This document shows, piece by piece, positions 1 through 5,249 of a DNA stretch of 5,249 nucleotides. This DNA is from Actinomycetota bacterium (GTDB lineage: Bacteria > Actinomycetota > Thermoleophilia > Solirubrobacterales > Solirubrobacteraceae). Made by a program: the position numbers and the translations under genes. Location of the stretch: positions 1-5,249 of the forward strand of contig CAJCIJ010000248.1 in NCBI GenBank assembly GCA_903970315.1, in the 5' to 3' direction. Every line of letters starts with the position of its first letter. The stretch's first letter is position 1. The notes below the pieces were generated by a model that made no database searches, was not told the DNA's origin, and saw nothing but the letters and a program-made list of their open reading frames with translations.

Positions 1-33
1 ACACTCTTTCCCTACACGACGCTCTTCCGATCT
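1..33 (+). other. Illumina TruSeq read-1 adapter (non-biological sequence)
   Basis: The first 33 bases match the standard Illumina TruSeq universal adapter / read-1 primer from end to end; the segment begins ACACTCTTTCCC and ends GCTCTTCCGATCT. It is AT-richer than the GC-rich DNA that follows from base 34. It most likely entered the contig through untrimmed reads that ran through a short insert. It should be removed before any annotation or deposit, and no promoter, ribosome binding site or upstream codon should be read from it. The match is from memory of the adapter sequence and covers its full length without a mismatch. Confidence 0.98.
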
Positions 34-52
34 GCCCAGCGGGTGCCCTGAG

Positions 53-139
53 GTGGCTCGCCCGGGACACCTGTTGGCCGCTGCCTGCATGGCCGCCCTC
101 ATGGCCGCCCTGTTTGCCTTCGTCGCTGTCGCCGACGCT
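53..139 (+). other. Sec-type signal peptide of the secreted protein
   Basis: Residues 1-29 carry an n-region MARPGH, a hydrophobic core of Leu, Ala, Val, Phe and Met (residues 7-27), and the -3/-1 motif Ala27-Asp28-Ala29, with Gln30 as the predicted first mature residue. No twin-arginine motif is present. Cys12 is preceded by three alanines rather than a Leu/Ser/Gly-type lipobox and sits too early in the hydrophobic core, so signal peptidase I is favoured over signal peptidase II. Confidence 0.8.
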
Positions 140-1168
140 CAGTCAAGCCACCCTGTGACTGCGCCTCCCACGCCAGCGCCCGTGGTGATCGGCAGCAACC
201 TCCAAGGCACTCCCGAGAACCCGTTCGGAGACACCAAGGCCGATTTTGAGAGCTACCCGTACTTCGCCTACGCCTACGCCAACGCCTTCGGCGGCGCCCC
301 CCACCACGCGCCCGAAGCCGCCCGCGGACCCACAGCCCTGCTTGACCCCTTTGCCGCTCATCTCGCAAGCACAGGCGGAAGTTACGAATTCCCGCTTGTA
401 CCGGTCACCGGCCTGATCACCAGCTTCACGGTAAAGGGGTACACAGAAACGAGCAACATCCTGGCTGCCAACGGCAGCGGCGACATTCGCCTGGGCATCG
501 ACCAGCCCATGGCCAACGGCCAGTTGACCGTGGTCTCCACGTCAAACCCCCAGGACGAACTGCCCAGCACTCCGGGCACCTACACCTTCAAGATCGGCCC
601 GCCCGCAACCGGGTTTAACATGCTCGTGACCAAGGGCCAGGTGCTGAGCCTCGATACGCCGGGCGGCGCCTACGCCGTCTACGCCGCTCAGCAGGGCGCC
701 GAGGTTGAAACCTACCTCGGTCACGGGGGCTCGGAAGCCTCTCCCGGCATGACCTGGACGGGCACGCCACACCCCAATGTCGAACTGCTCATGAGCGTCA
801 GCATCGAGCCCAGGTTGTCCGTGACCACGTTGCAGACCGCCGAAGGGGTGGTCAAGCAGGCCAGCGCCAGCGCGCACGCGGCCGTGTTCGCCAAAGGCAC
901 CGCCCAGCGCACCGACCTGCGCAAGGCTGCGGCGACCATCAAGCAGGCCACCGGCCTCGTCGCGACGGCAAAGGACGAAGGCATCGTCAGCGACCAGACC
1001 GCTGCGACCCTTGACTACTTCCTCACCTCGGCTTACGGCAACGTCAACCACAAGGGCGCCAAAGGCAGCGGCCGAGCCCAACGGCTGGCCTCGGCTGCCG
1101 GACACGACCTGCTGACTGCCTACCTCGATGTGATCACCGCCCGCCAGCTGGCCTCAAAGGTGCCGTGA
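53..1168 (+). CDS. Secreted beta-sandwich plus helical-tail protein of unknown function
   Basis: The 371-residue product is predicted to be exported. A short n-region with Arg3 and His6 is followed by a hydrophobic stretch (residues 7-27) and an Ala-Asp-Ala cleavage site after residue 29. The mature protein starts with a Pro/Thr-rich linker (residues 31-45) and an aromatic-rich stretch (65-79). A beta-rich domain (about 110-255) follows, with GLITSFTVKG, a variable middle and a closing VELLMSVSIEP. This order resembles uncharacterised exported proteins I associate with Thermoleophilia. The last 110 residues look helical and are rich in Ala, Lys and Gln. The only cysteine, Cys12, lies in the signal peptide and lacks a proper lipobox, so a lipoprotein is unlikely. 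The GTG start at 53 was chosen because it leaves a complete signal peptide; ATG codons at 89 and 101 would remove the basic n-region. The frame stays open upstream to base 34 and there is no clear Shine-Dalgarno site, so the true start could lie off the contig. No catalytic motif is visible, and the protein may act as a wall or surface-associated binding module. Confidence 0.82.
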   Translation: MARPGHLLAAACMAALMAALFAFVAVADAQSSHPVTAPPTPAPVVIGSNLQGTPENPFGDTKADFESYPYFAYAYANAFGGAPHHAPEAARGPTALLDPFAAHLASTGGSYEFPLVPVTGLITSFTVKGYTETSNILAANGSGDIRLGIDQPMANGQLTVVSTSNPQDELPSTPGTYTFKIGPPATGFNMLVTKGQVLSLDTPGGAYAVYAAQQGAEVETYLGHGGSEASPGMTWTGTPHPNVELLMSVSIEPRLSVTTLQTAEGVVKQASASAHAAVFAKGTAQRTDLRKAAATIKQATGLVATAKDEGIVSDQTAATLDYFLTSAYGNVNHKGAKGSGRAQRLASAAGHDLLTAYLDVITARQLASKVP

Positions 1169-1170
1169 AC

Positions 1171-1184
1171 CGACCTACAGGTCG
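1171..1184 (+). terminator. Small hairpin just after the stop of the secreted-protein gene
   Basis: A perfect inverted repeat, CGACC-TACA-GGTCG, starts 3 nt after the TGA at 1166-1168. The stem is 5 bp with a 4-nt loop. No U-tract follows, so it is not a classic Rho-independent terminator. U-less hairpins are used or proposed as terminators and 3'-end stabilisers in actinobacteria. A stem this short can occur by chance in GC-rich DNA. Confidence 0.3.
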
Positions 1185-1213
1185 CCGCCAACTGGTCGCG
1201 CAACGGGTTCAGC

Positions 1214-1254
1214 GCCGGCCGACGGGGGTGGGTGGGGGGCCGCCGGCCGGCCCC
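1214..1254. repeat. GC-rich inverted repeats and G-run in the convergent gap
   Basis: GCCGGCC (1214-1220) is complementary to GGCCGGC (1245-1251). Nested inside, GGGGCC (1236-1241) can pair with GGCCCC (1249-1254) around a 7-nt loop; the two foldings compete. Between the outer arms lies the G-run GGGGGTGGGTGGGGGG (1224-1239) on the + strand. The element sits between two convergent genes, where a bidirectional transcription block would make sense, but no T- or A-tract flanks it. Function is inferred only from position and structure. Confidence 0.35.
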
Positions 1255-1276
1255 TAGATCCTAGCGACGCTCCCAT

Positions 1277-1290
1277 CCCGGCTGACCGGG
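1277..1290 (-). terminator. Small hairpin abutting the stop of the HyuA-HyuB gene
   Basis: Reading the - strand, the TGA at 1293-1291 is followed at once by the perfect repeat CCCGG-TCAG-CCGGG, a 5-bp all-GC stem with a 4-nt loop. It has no U-tail. It mirrors the 5-bp/4-nt hairpin beside the stop of the convergent gene. It may act as a weak U-less terminator or protect the mRNA 3' end, but chance is possible at this GC content. Confidence 0.3.
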
Positions 1291-4200
1291 TCAGGGGTCG
1301 CCGTAGCCGCCCCCTCCAGGGGTTTCAACCCGCAGGCGTTCCCCCGCAGCAAGGGTCCCAGAAATCCTTGCTGGAAGCTCGATTACCGCCTCGGTTGGGA
1401 GTTCCTGCCCGGGCTTGGAGGGCTTGACCAAGAGGCTTCGCCCCGGTGCGCCCGGTGCGCCTCCCTTGGCTCCCGGCGGGGAGTGTCGACGGCGCTCGCC
1501 AATCAGCGAGTACGCCATCTCTTCCAGCGCCTCGATCTCGCGCACCACACCGTCGCCTCCGCGATGGTGCCCGGCGCCGCCGGAGCCCCTTCGCACCGCG
1601 TAGCGGTTCACGCGCAACGGCAGATCGCGCTCCAGCGCCTCCACGGGCGTGTTGAAGGTATTGCTCATCGCCACGTGCACAGCGCTGGGGCCGTCGGCGT
1701 CTGCGCATGCCCCCTGACCGCCGCCCACGGTCTCGTAGTAGGTGAAGCTGTCGTTGCCAAGCGTCAGGTTGTTCATGGTCCCCTGGCCAAGAGCCCGGCC
1801 GAACGCCGCCAACACCAGATCGGCTACGCGCGAGGAGGTCTCGACGTTGCCTGCCGCCACCGCCGCGCCCGGCCGCGCGTTGAGCAGACAGCCAAGCGGC
1901 GCAACCACCTCGATCGGCCGGTGGGCGCCTGCCGAGGCCGGCACGTCGGGGTCGGTCAGGACGCGGATCGCGAAATAGCACGCCGAGCGGGTCACCGGCA
2001 TCGGGCAGTTGAGATTTCCTGGGTGCTGCGGCGCCGAGCCCGTGAAGTCCAGCACGACTGTGCCCTGGCCAATCGTCGCCCGTAGCGTCAGGGACAGGTC
2101 CTCCTCGCCCGCCTCGAGCACGTCGTGGGCATGCCACGCCGCCGGCCCTCCACCCACCTGCACACGTTCGCGCTCCAGCGCCTCCAGAGAGGTCCTGATG
2201 CGGCGCTCGGTGTAGTCCAGGACCGCGTCCGTGCCCGCCCGCAGCCTGTCCGGGCCAAGGCGCTGCGCCAGGTCCGCCAGCCGCTCGGCGCCCACTCGAT
2301 TGGCTGCAAGCTGGGCGCGCAAGTCGGCTCGGCGCTCGTCGGGCTGACGCATCTGGGCCACCAGACGCTCGATCGCCGCCGCGTCCAGCCGCTGCGGCGA
2401 GATCACCAAGCCCTCTTGTGCAAGCGTGCGGCTGTCTGCCGGCATCGATCCCGGCCACCGGCCGCCGACGTCGGCGTGGTGTGCGCGGCTTGCCGCAAAG
2501 CCCACCAACCTGTCCGCGCTGAACACCGGGGTGATAACCGTTATGTCCGGCAGGTGGGTGCCACCCGCGAAGGGGTCGTTGAGGATGAACGAGACGCCCG
2601 GCTCATGTCGCTCGCCCAGCACAGCAGCGATCGCGTCCGGCATCGCGCCAAGGTGCACCGGGATGTGCTCGGCCTGCATCACCATCTGCCCCGACCCGTC
2701 AAACAGCGCCGTGGACGCATCGCGGCGCTCCTTGATGTTCGCCGAGTGCGCCGAGCGGACCAGGACTGCTCCCATCTCCTCGCATGTGGCGTGCAGCGCT
2801 CCCGTGAGCACCTGCAGCTCGATCGGGTCAAGGGTGCCCGTCGACTGCCCCACACCAGCCGAGTCGGGCCGGCGACCGGGCCGGCGCGGCCGACCCGCGA
2901 CCCCAGCAGCACCAGCGACCCCAGCCGCCTCCGGCGCCTGTGTCCCCCCTTGGCCACCGTGCGTGAGCACCACCGTGCCAAGGGTGTCCACCTCGGCCCG
3001 CCAGCCGGCTCTGACCAGGAGCGTGGACTCGGGCATGGCACAGACCGCGGGGCCCTCCAGGTGCGTGCCCGCCGGCAACTCCCCGGTGATCCAGTCGATC
3101 TCGCTGCTGTGGCCGTCCAGAACGGCCCAGCGGCGGCTTCGCTGCACTCGCGCGCCCTCACCGGCTCCGAGGTCCGACTCCGCTTGCGGCTCCTGGCCGG
3201 CCCTCAGGCCCGGCCTGGCTCCCGCGTCCGTGTCCACGGCAAGGTTCAGCTGCGGTCGCGCGACCGACGCCGAGACCCTGATCGTCACAAGCTGCACCGC
3301 CCCTGCGTCCTCGCGGTAGCCGTAACGCTCCTCGTGAGCCCGGGTGAACGCTTCCGTGATCACCACGGGGTCCACCGACTGGTTCTCCTCGACTGCCAGC
3401 TCAAACGCCTGCCCGGCGTAGCGCAGCTCGTAGCGCACTCGGATCTGCAGGCTTGCCTCGTCGGGGCCCGCCCGGTTCACAGCCGCCGGAGCAGTCAAAT
3501 CGCTGCCGTCGAGCGCGTCGCCCGGGACCCAATTGACGCCCAGCTGCCGGCATGCCCGTTCGATCAGCGCGTCGCGTTCCTGCGACACCTTCTCCGGGTT
3601 GAGCTCCCGACCCGCGAGCATGACCGTCTTTGACACATCCCTGCGAGCGCGCCCCGCTGCCAGGCCCAGTGCGCTCAGCACGCCCCCCGCGCGCGGACAC
3701 AGAACTCGGCCGATCCCCAGTGCTTCGGCGATCGCCGTCGCGTGCAGTGGCCCGGCGCCGCCGAATCCAAGTAGCGAGAACCGTCGCGGGTCCACGCCGC
3801 GCTCGACCGTCACCACGCGCAGTGCCCGCAGCATCTCGGCCTCGGCGACCGCCACGATGCCTTCCGCGCAGACCATCACGTCAAGCTGAAGCGAGTCCGC
3901 CAGCGCCGCCACCGCCGCAGTGGCCGCATCGAGGTCCAGAGCAACCCCGCCAGGCAACGACTGGCGGTCCAGGCGTCCAAGCACCAGGTTGGCATCTGTG
4001 ACGGTTGGCTGCCAACCTCCGCGGCCGTAGCAAGCAGGCCCCGGGACGGCCCCAGCCGAGTGAGGACCAACCCGCAACGCCCCTCCCGCATCGCGCCATG
4101 CGATCGACCCTCCGCCGGCGCCAACGGTATGGATGTCGAGCGCCGGCAGCGCCAGGGGCCTGCCCCCGACAGACCGTTCAGCGGTTTCGGCCACCTCGCC

Positions 4201-5082
4201 GTCGGCGATCACGCAGACGTCGCAGGACGTGCCACCCATGTCGAAACAGAGCACGTCGCTCTCACCGCAGTGTTGCGCCACCAGTTGTGCTCCGCTCACC
4301 CCACCCGCCGGGCCCGACAGCACGGTCAGCGCCGCGTGGCGCGCAGCTTGCGCGGCGTCAATGAGGCCGCCCGAGGACTGCATCACCTCCAGCTCCGGCA
4401 AGCCTGCCGCCTGTGCCTCGACGCGCAGCGCACCCAGGTATCCGGCCAGCAGCGGCGACAGTGCCGCATCGACCTCCGTAGTCGCCGCTCGCTCGTACTC
4501 CCTGAACGTGCCCACCAGCTCGTGCGAGAGGCTGACATGGGCGTTGGGCAGCCTGGCGCCTATGAGCTGCGCCATGGCCTGCTCATGCTCGGGGTGGGCG
4601 TAAGAGTGCAGCAGCGCCACCGCCACCGCCTCCGGTGCCTGGTCGGCGAGCGCCTCGATCATGGCTGCCGCGCCGGTGCCGTCAAGCTCGCGCAGCACGC
4701 CACCAGGACCCATGCGCTCCGGCGCTCCAAAGCGCATTTCGCGTCCCGCAAGCGGAGCCGGCCCGGCCTCACAGAGACGGTAGAGGTGCGGTCTTGCCTG
4801 GCGCGCCAGTTCGACGACGTCGGTAAAGCCCTCCGTGGCCACCAGCGCCGTTCGCGCCCAGCGCCCCTCCAGCAGGGCGTTTGTCGCCACGGTCATGCCG
4901 TGCGCAAAGCGCTTCACCTCGCCTGCTTGCACCCCCGCGCGCTCCAGCACGGCGAAGATCGCGTCGAGCACCCCATCGGCCGGTGCCAACGGCGTCGTCG
5001 GCACCTTGACCGTGTGCACCCCCGATCCCGACACCAGCACCGCGTCGGTGAACGTGCCACCGATATCTACGCCCAGCAGCAT
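1291..5082 (-). CDS. Fused hydantoinase/oxoprolinase family protein (HyuA-HyuB)
   Basis: This 1263-residue cytoplasmic enzyme joins both subunits of the hydantoinase/5-oxoprolinase family, which couples ATP hydrolysis to opening of cyclic amides or, in relatives, to ketone carboxylation. The HyuA half (about 1-705) shows GVDIGGTFTD (4-13), HGMTVATNALLEGR (61-74), SGPAGGVSGAQ (256-266), the second phosphate motif FDMGGTSCDV (280-289), GAGGGSIAW (321-329) and GFGGAGPLHA (439-448). The HyuB half (about 751-1263) shows ERRDASTALFD (785-795), HIPVHLGAMPDAI (806-818), NDPFAGGTHLPD (835-846), AAGNVETSSRVADL (1076-1089), NTFNTPVEALE (1141-1151) and the C-terminal TPGGGGYGDP. Length is close to that of single-chain 5-oxoprolinases (about 1200-1290 residues), but Ile7 replaces the Arg of their usual DRGGTFTD motif, so I call the family, not 5-oxoprolinase. 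The start is fixed by the DIGG motif at residue 6 and the lack of an upstream ATG or GTG before the in-frame TAG at 5167-5169. No frameshift or missing core motif was seen. Substrate is unknown. Confidence 0.93.
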   Translation of the reverse strand: MLLGVDIGGTFTDAVLVSGSGVHTVKVPTTPLAPADGVLDAIFAVLERAGVQAGEVKRFAHGMTVATNALLEGRWARTALVATEGFTDVVELARQARPHLYRLCEAGPAPLAGREMRFGAPERMGPGGVLRELDGTGAAAMIEALADQAPEAVAVALLHSYAHPEHEQAMAQLIGARLPNAHVSLSHELVGTFREYERAATTEVDAALSPLLAGYLGALRVEAQAAGLPELEVMQSSGGLIDAAQAARHAALTVLSGPAGGVSGAQLVAQHCGESDVLCFDMGGTSCDVCVIADGEVAETAERSVGGRPLALPALDIHTVGAGGGSIAWRDAGGALRVGPHSAGAVPGPACYGRGGWQPTVTDANLVLGRLDRQSLPGGVALDLDAATAAVAALADSLQLDVMVCAEGIVAVAEAEMLRALRVVTVERGVDPRRFSLLGFGGAGPLHATAIAEALGIGRVLCPRAGGVLSALGLAAGRARRDVSKTVMLAGRELNPEKVSQERDALIERACRQLGVNWVPGDALDGSDLTAPAAVNRAGPDEASLQIRVRYELRYAGQAFELAVEENQSVDPVVITEAFTRAHEERYGYREDAGAVQLVTIRVSASVARPQLNLAVDTDAGARPGLRAGQEPQAESDLGAGEGARVQRSRRWAVLDGHSSEIDWITGELPAGTHLEGPAVCAMPESTLLVRAGWRAEVDTLGTVVLTHGGQGGTQAPEAAGVAGAAGVAGRPRRPGRRPDSAGVGQSTGTLDPIELQVLTGALHATCEEMGAVLVRSAHSANIKERRDASTALFDGSGQMVMQAEHIPVHLGAMPDAIAAVLGERHEPGVSFILNDPFAGGTHLPDITVITPVFSADRLVGFAASRAHHADVGGRWPGSMPADSRTLAQEGLVISPQRLDAAAIERLVAQMRQPDERRADLRAQLAANRVGAERLADLAQRLGPDRLRAGTDAVLDYTERRIRTSLEALERERVQVGGGPAAWHAHDVLEAGEEDLSLTLRATIGQGTVVLDFTGSAPQHPGNLNCPMPVTRSACYFAIRVLTDPDVPASAGAHRPIEVVAPLGCLLNARPGAAVAAGNVETSSRVADLVLAAFGRALGQGTMNNLTLGNDSFTYYETVGGGQGACADADGPSAVHVAMSNTFNTPVEALERDLPLRVNRYAVRRGSGGAGHHRGGDGVVREIEALEEMAYSLIGERRRHSPPGAKGGAPGAPGRSLLVKPSKPGQELPTEAVIELPARISGTLAAGERLRVETPGGGGYGDP
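1294..2832 (-). other. HyuB half: hydantoinase B/oxoprolinase domain
   Basis: Residues 751-1263 (513 residues) match a full HyuB subunit. They begin LDPIELQVLTGAL, the usual opening of stand-alone HyuB proteins, and end with the Gly-rich tail GGGGYGDP. Conserved blocks include RSAHSANIKERRD (776-788), RAHHADVGG (866-874) and GQGTMNNLTLGND (1099-1111). A GTG codon occurs at residue 744, just before the domain, but it has no Shine-Dalgarno sequence before it, so separate HyuB translation is not supported. Confidence 0.85.
2833..2961 (-). repeat. Interdomain linker with short tandem DNA repeats
   Basis: Residues 708-750 join the two enzyme halves and are low-complexity: Gly/Ala/Val first, then Arg/Pro/Gly, then Ser/Gly/Thr. 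The DNA carries two tandem repeats. GCGACCCCAGC occurs at 2897-2907 and again at 2915-2925 (period 18 bp, 6 codons, giving GVAGAA-GVAG). CGGGCCGGCG occurs at 2865-2874 and 2877-2886 (period 12 bp, 4 codons, giving the Arg-Pro pattern). Both periods are multiples of three, so copy-number change would keep the reading frame and only alter linker length. The linker is probably disordered and flexible. Confidence 0.75.
2968..5082 (-). other. HyuA half: ATP-binding ASKHA-type domain
   Basis: Residues 1-705 correspond to a complete HyuA subunit: an N-terminal hydantoinase A domain (about 3-190), the central hydantoinase A/oxoprolinase domain (about 195-480) and the C-terminal HyuA domain ending at VDTLGTVVLTHGG (698-710). 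The two Asp-X-Gly-Gly-Thr loops, at residues 6-10 and 281-285, are the phosphate-binding pair expected of the actin/hexokinase-like ATPase fold. All regions I expect for this subunit are present in order. Domain borders are approximate. Confidence 0.85.
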
Positions 5083-5096
5083 GGCCGCGGACCCTA
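5083..5096 (-). promoter_or_regulatory. Possible -10 element or weak ribosome binding site before hyuAB
   Basis: On the - strand TAGGGT ends 8 nt before the ATG. It fits the actinobacterial -10 pattern TAnnnT, and the distance would put transcription initiation at or within a base or two of the start codon, giving a leaderless or near-leaderless mRNA. Alternatively AGGG, 9 nt before the ATG, could be a weak Shine-Dalgarno site on a longer transcript. I see no convincing -35 box about 17 bp upstream. The two readings exclude each other and sequence alone cannot decide. Confidence 0.3.
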
Positions 5097-5194
5097 GGCC
5101 ATGGCACTCGGCCCCGTCGGCAGGCGACTGGCCCTTCGGGGCGTGTCTAAGCCAGCCGACACTGGCCTATTCGTCGGTGCAGTGGCTGCCAGCG

Positions 5195-5248
5195 CTACGC
5201 CGCCACCAGCTCGCGGTTCTCGGTTTCAGCGAGGTGCTGGTGGGAGGC
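5195..5248 (-). CDS. Possible C-terminal tail of an upstream gene (partial)
   Basis: At the right edge, the - strand has an open frame that runs in from outside the window and ends at TAG (5197-5195). Its 17 visible residues read ASHQHLAETENRELVAA, a charged, helix-like protein end with GC at 15 of 17 third positions. If real, it is the end of a gene 112 bp upstream of hyuAB on the same strand and possibly in the same transcription unit. No family can be recognised from so little. The + strand is open here in two frames as well, so the call is weak. Confidence 0.3.
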   Translation of the reverse strand, partial: ASHQHLAETENRELVAA

Positions 5249-5249
5249 G

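Noticed and set aside
86..88. Cys12 as a possible lipoprotein acylation site
   Set aside because: The preceding residues are Ala-Ala-Ala rather than a Leu-type lipobox, and the hydrophobic core continues well past it to an Ala-Asp-Ala signal peptidase I site.
542..1105. A 187-codon open frame on the - strand, opposite the secreted-protein gene
   Set aside because: The + strand frame has a signal peptide and a protein-like beta/helical pattern; the antisense product is Gly/Arg-rich and lacks both.
1325..2458. A 377-codon - strand frame overlapping the HyuB half
   Set aside because: It is an alternate frame of the same strand with extreme Arg/Gly/Ala content, while the main frame carries all the HyuB motifs.
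2851..2853. Internal GTG (residue 744) as a separate HyuB start
   Set aside because: There is no Shine-Dalgarno-like sequence before it and the reading frame is continuous from HyuA, so one fused chain is the simpler reading.
2125..3633. A 502-codon open frame on the + strand, opposite the HyuA-HyuB gene
   Set aside because: It lies wholly antisense to well-conserved enzyme motifs, and its product is the Arg/His/Pro-rich type expected from reading high-GC coding DNA backwards; it is a shadow frame.
4060..5097. A 345-codon open frame on the + strand, opposite the HyuA half
   Set aside because: It is Arg/His/Gln-rich without recognisable motifs and mirrors the conserved HyuA N-terminus, so it is an antisense shadow.
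5131..5142. GCCC-TTCG-GGGC hairpin with a UUCG-type tetraloop upstream of hyuAB
   Set aside because: The stem is only 4 bp, and on the hyuAB-sense strand the loop is CGAA rather than UUCG; there is no U-tract or neighbouring structure that would make it a riboswitch or terminator.

Overview
This 5.2 kb, high-GC window looks like a short contig from an environmental actinobacterium, tentatively of the Thermoleophilia/Solirubrobacterales type. That placement is an inference. It rests on the GC-rich codon use, a GTG start, and a secreted protein whose beta-sandwich plus 'ELL...VEP' pattern I associate with that group. Bases 1-33 are not biological: they match the Illumina TruSeq read-1 adapter, so the genomic sequence starts at base 34 and the left edge is a library or assembly boundary.

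Layout: two substantial genes lie tail to tail. On the + strand, 53-1168 encodes a 371-residue exported protein with a Sec-type signal peptide, a beta-rich domain and a helical C-terminal region. I do not know its function. On the - strand, 5082-1291 encodes a 1263-residue natural fusion of hydantoinase/oxoprolinase subunits A and B (HyuA-HyuB). This is an ATP-dependent amide-ring-opening or carboxylase-type enzyme of the 5-oxoprolinase superfamily. Its phosphate loop reads DIGGTFTD, like hydantoinases, rather than the DRGGTFTD usual in true 5-oxoprolinases, so the substrate is open. The two halves are joined by a linker of about 40 residues rich in Gly, Ala, Pro and Arg, encoded by short tandem repeats.

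The 122-bp convergent gap (1169-1290) holds one small GC-rich hairpin next to each stop codon and a G-rich run between them. Nothing in it looks like a canonical U-tailed terminator. The 167 bp upstream of the fusion gene (5083-5249) hold a possible -10 element close to the start codon. At the very edge they may also hold the last 17 codons of another - strand gene, which would make hyuAB a downstream member of a cluster. The two genes show no functional link; their convergent orientation argues for separate transcription units. I see no RNA genes, CRISPR, insertion sequences, phage genes or defence systems, and nothing that amounts to a new biological system.
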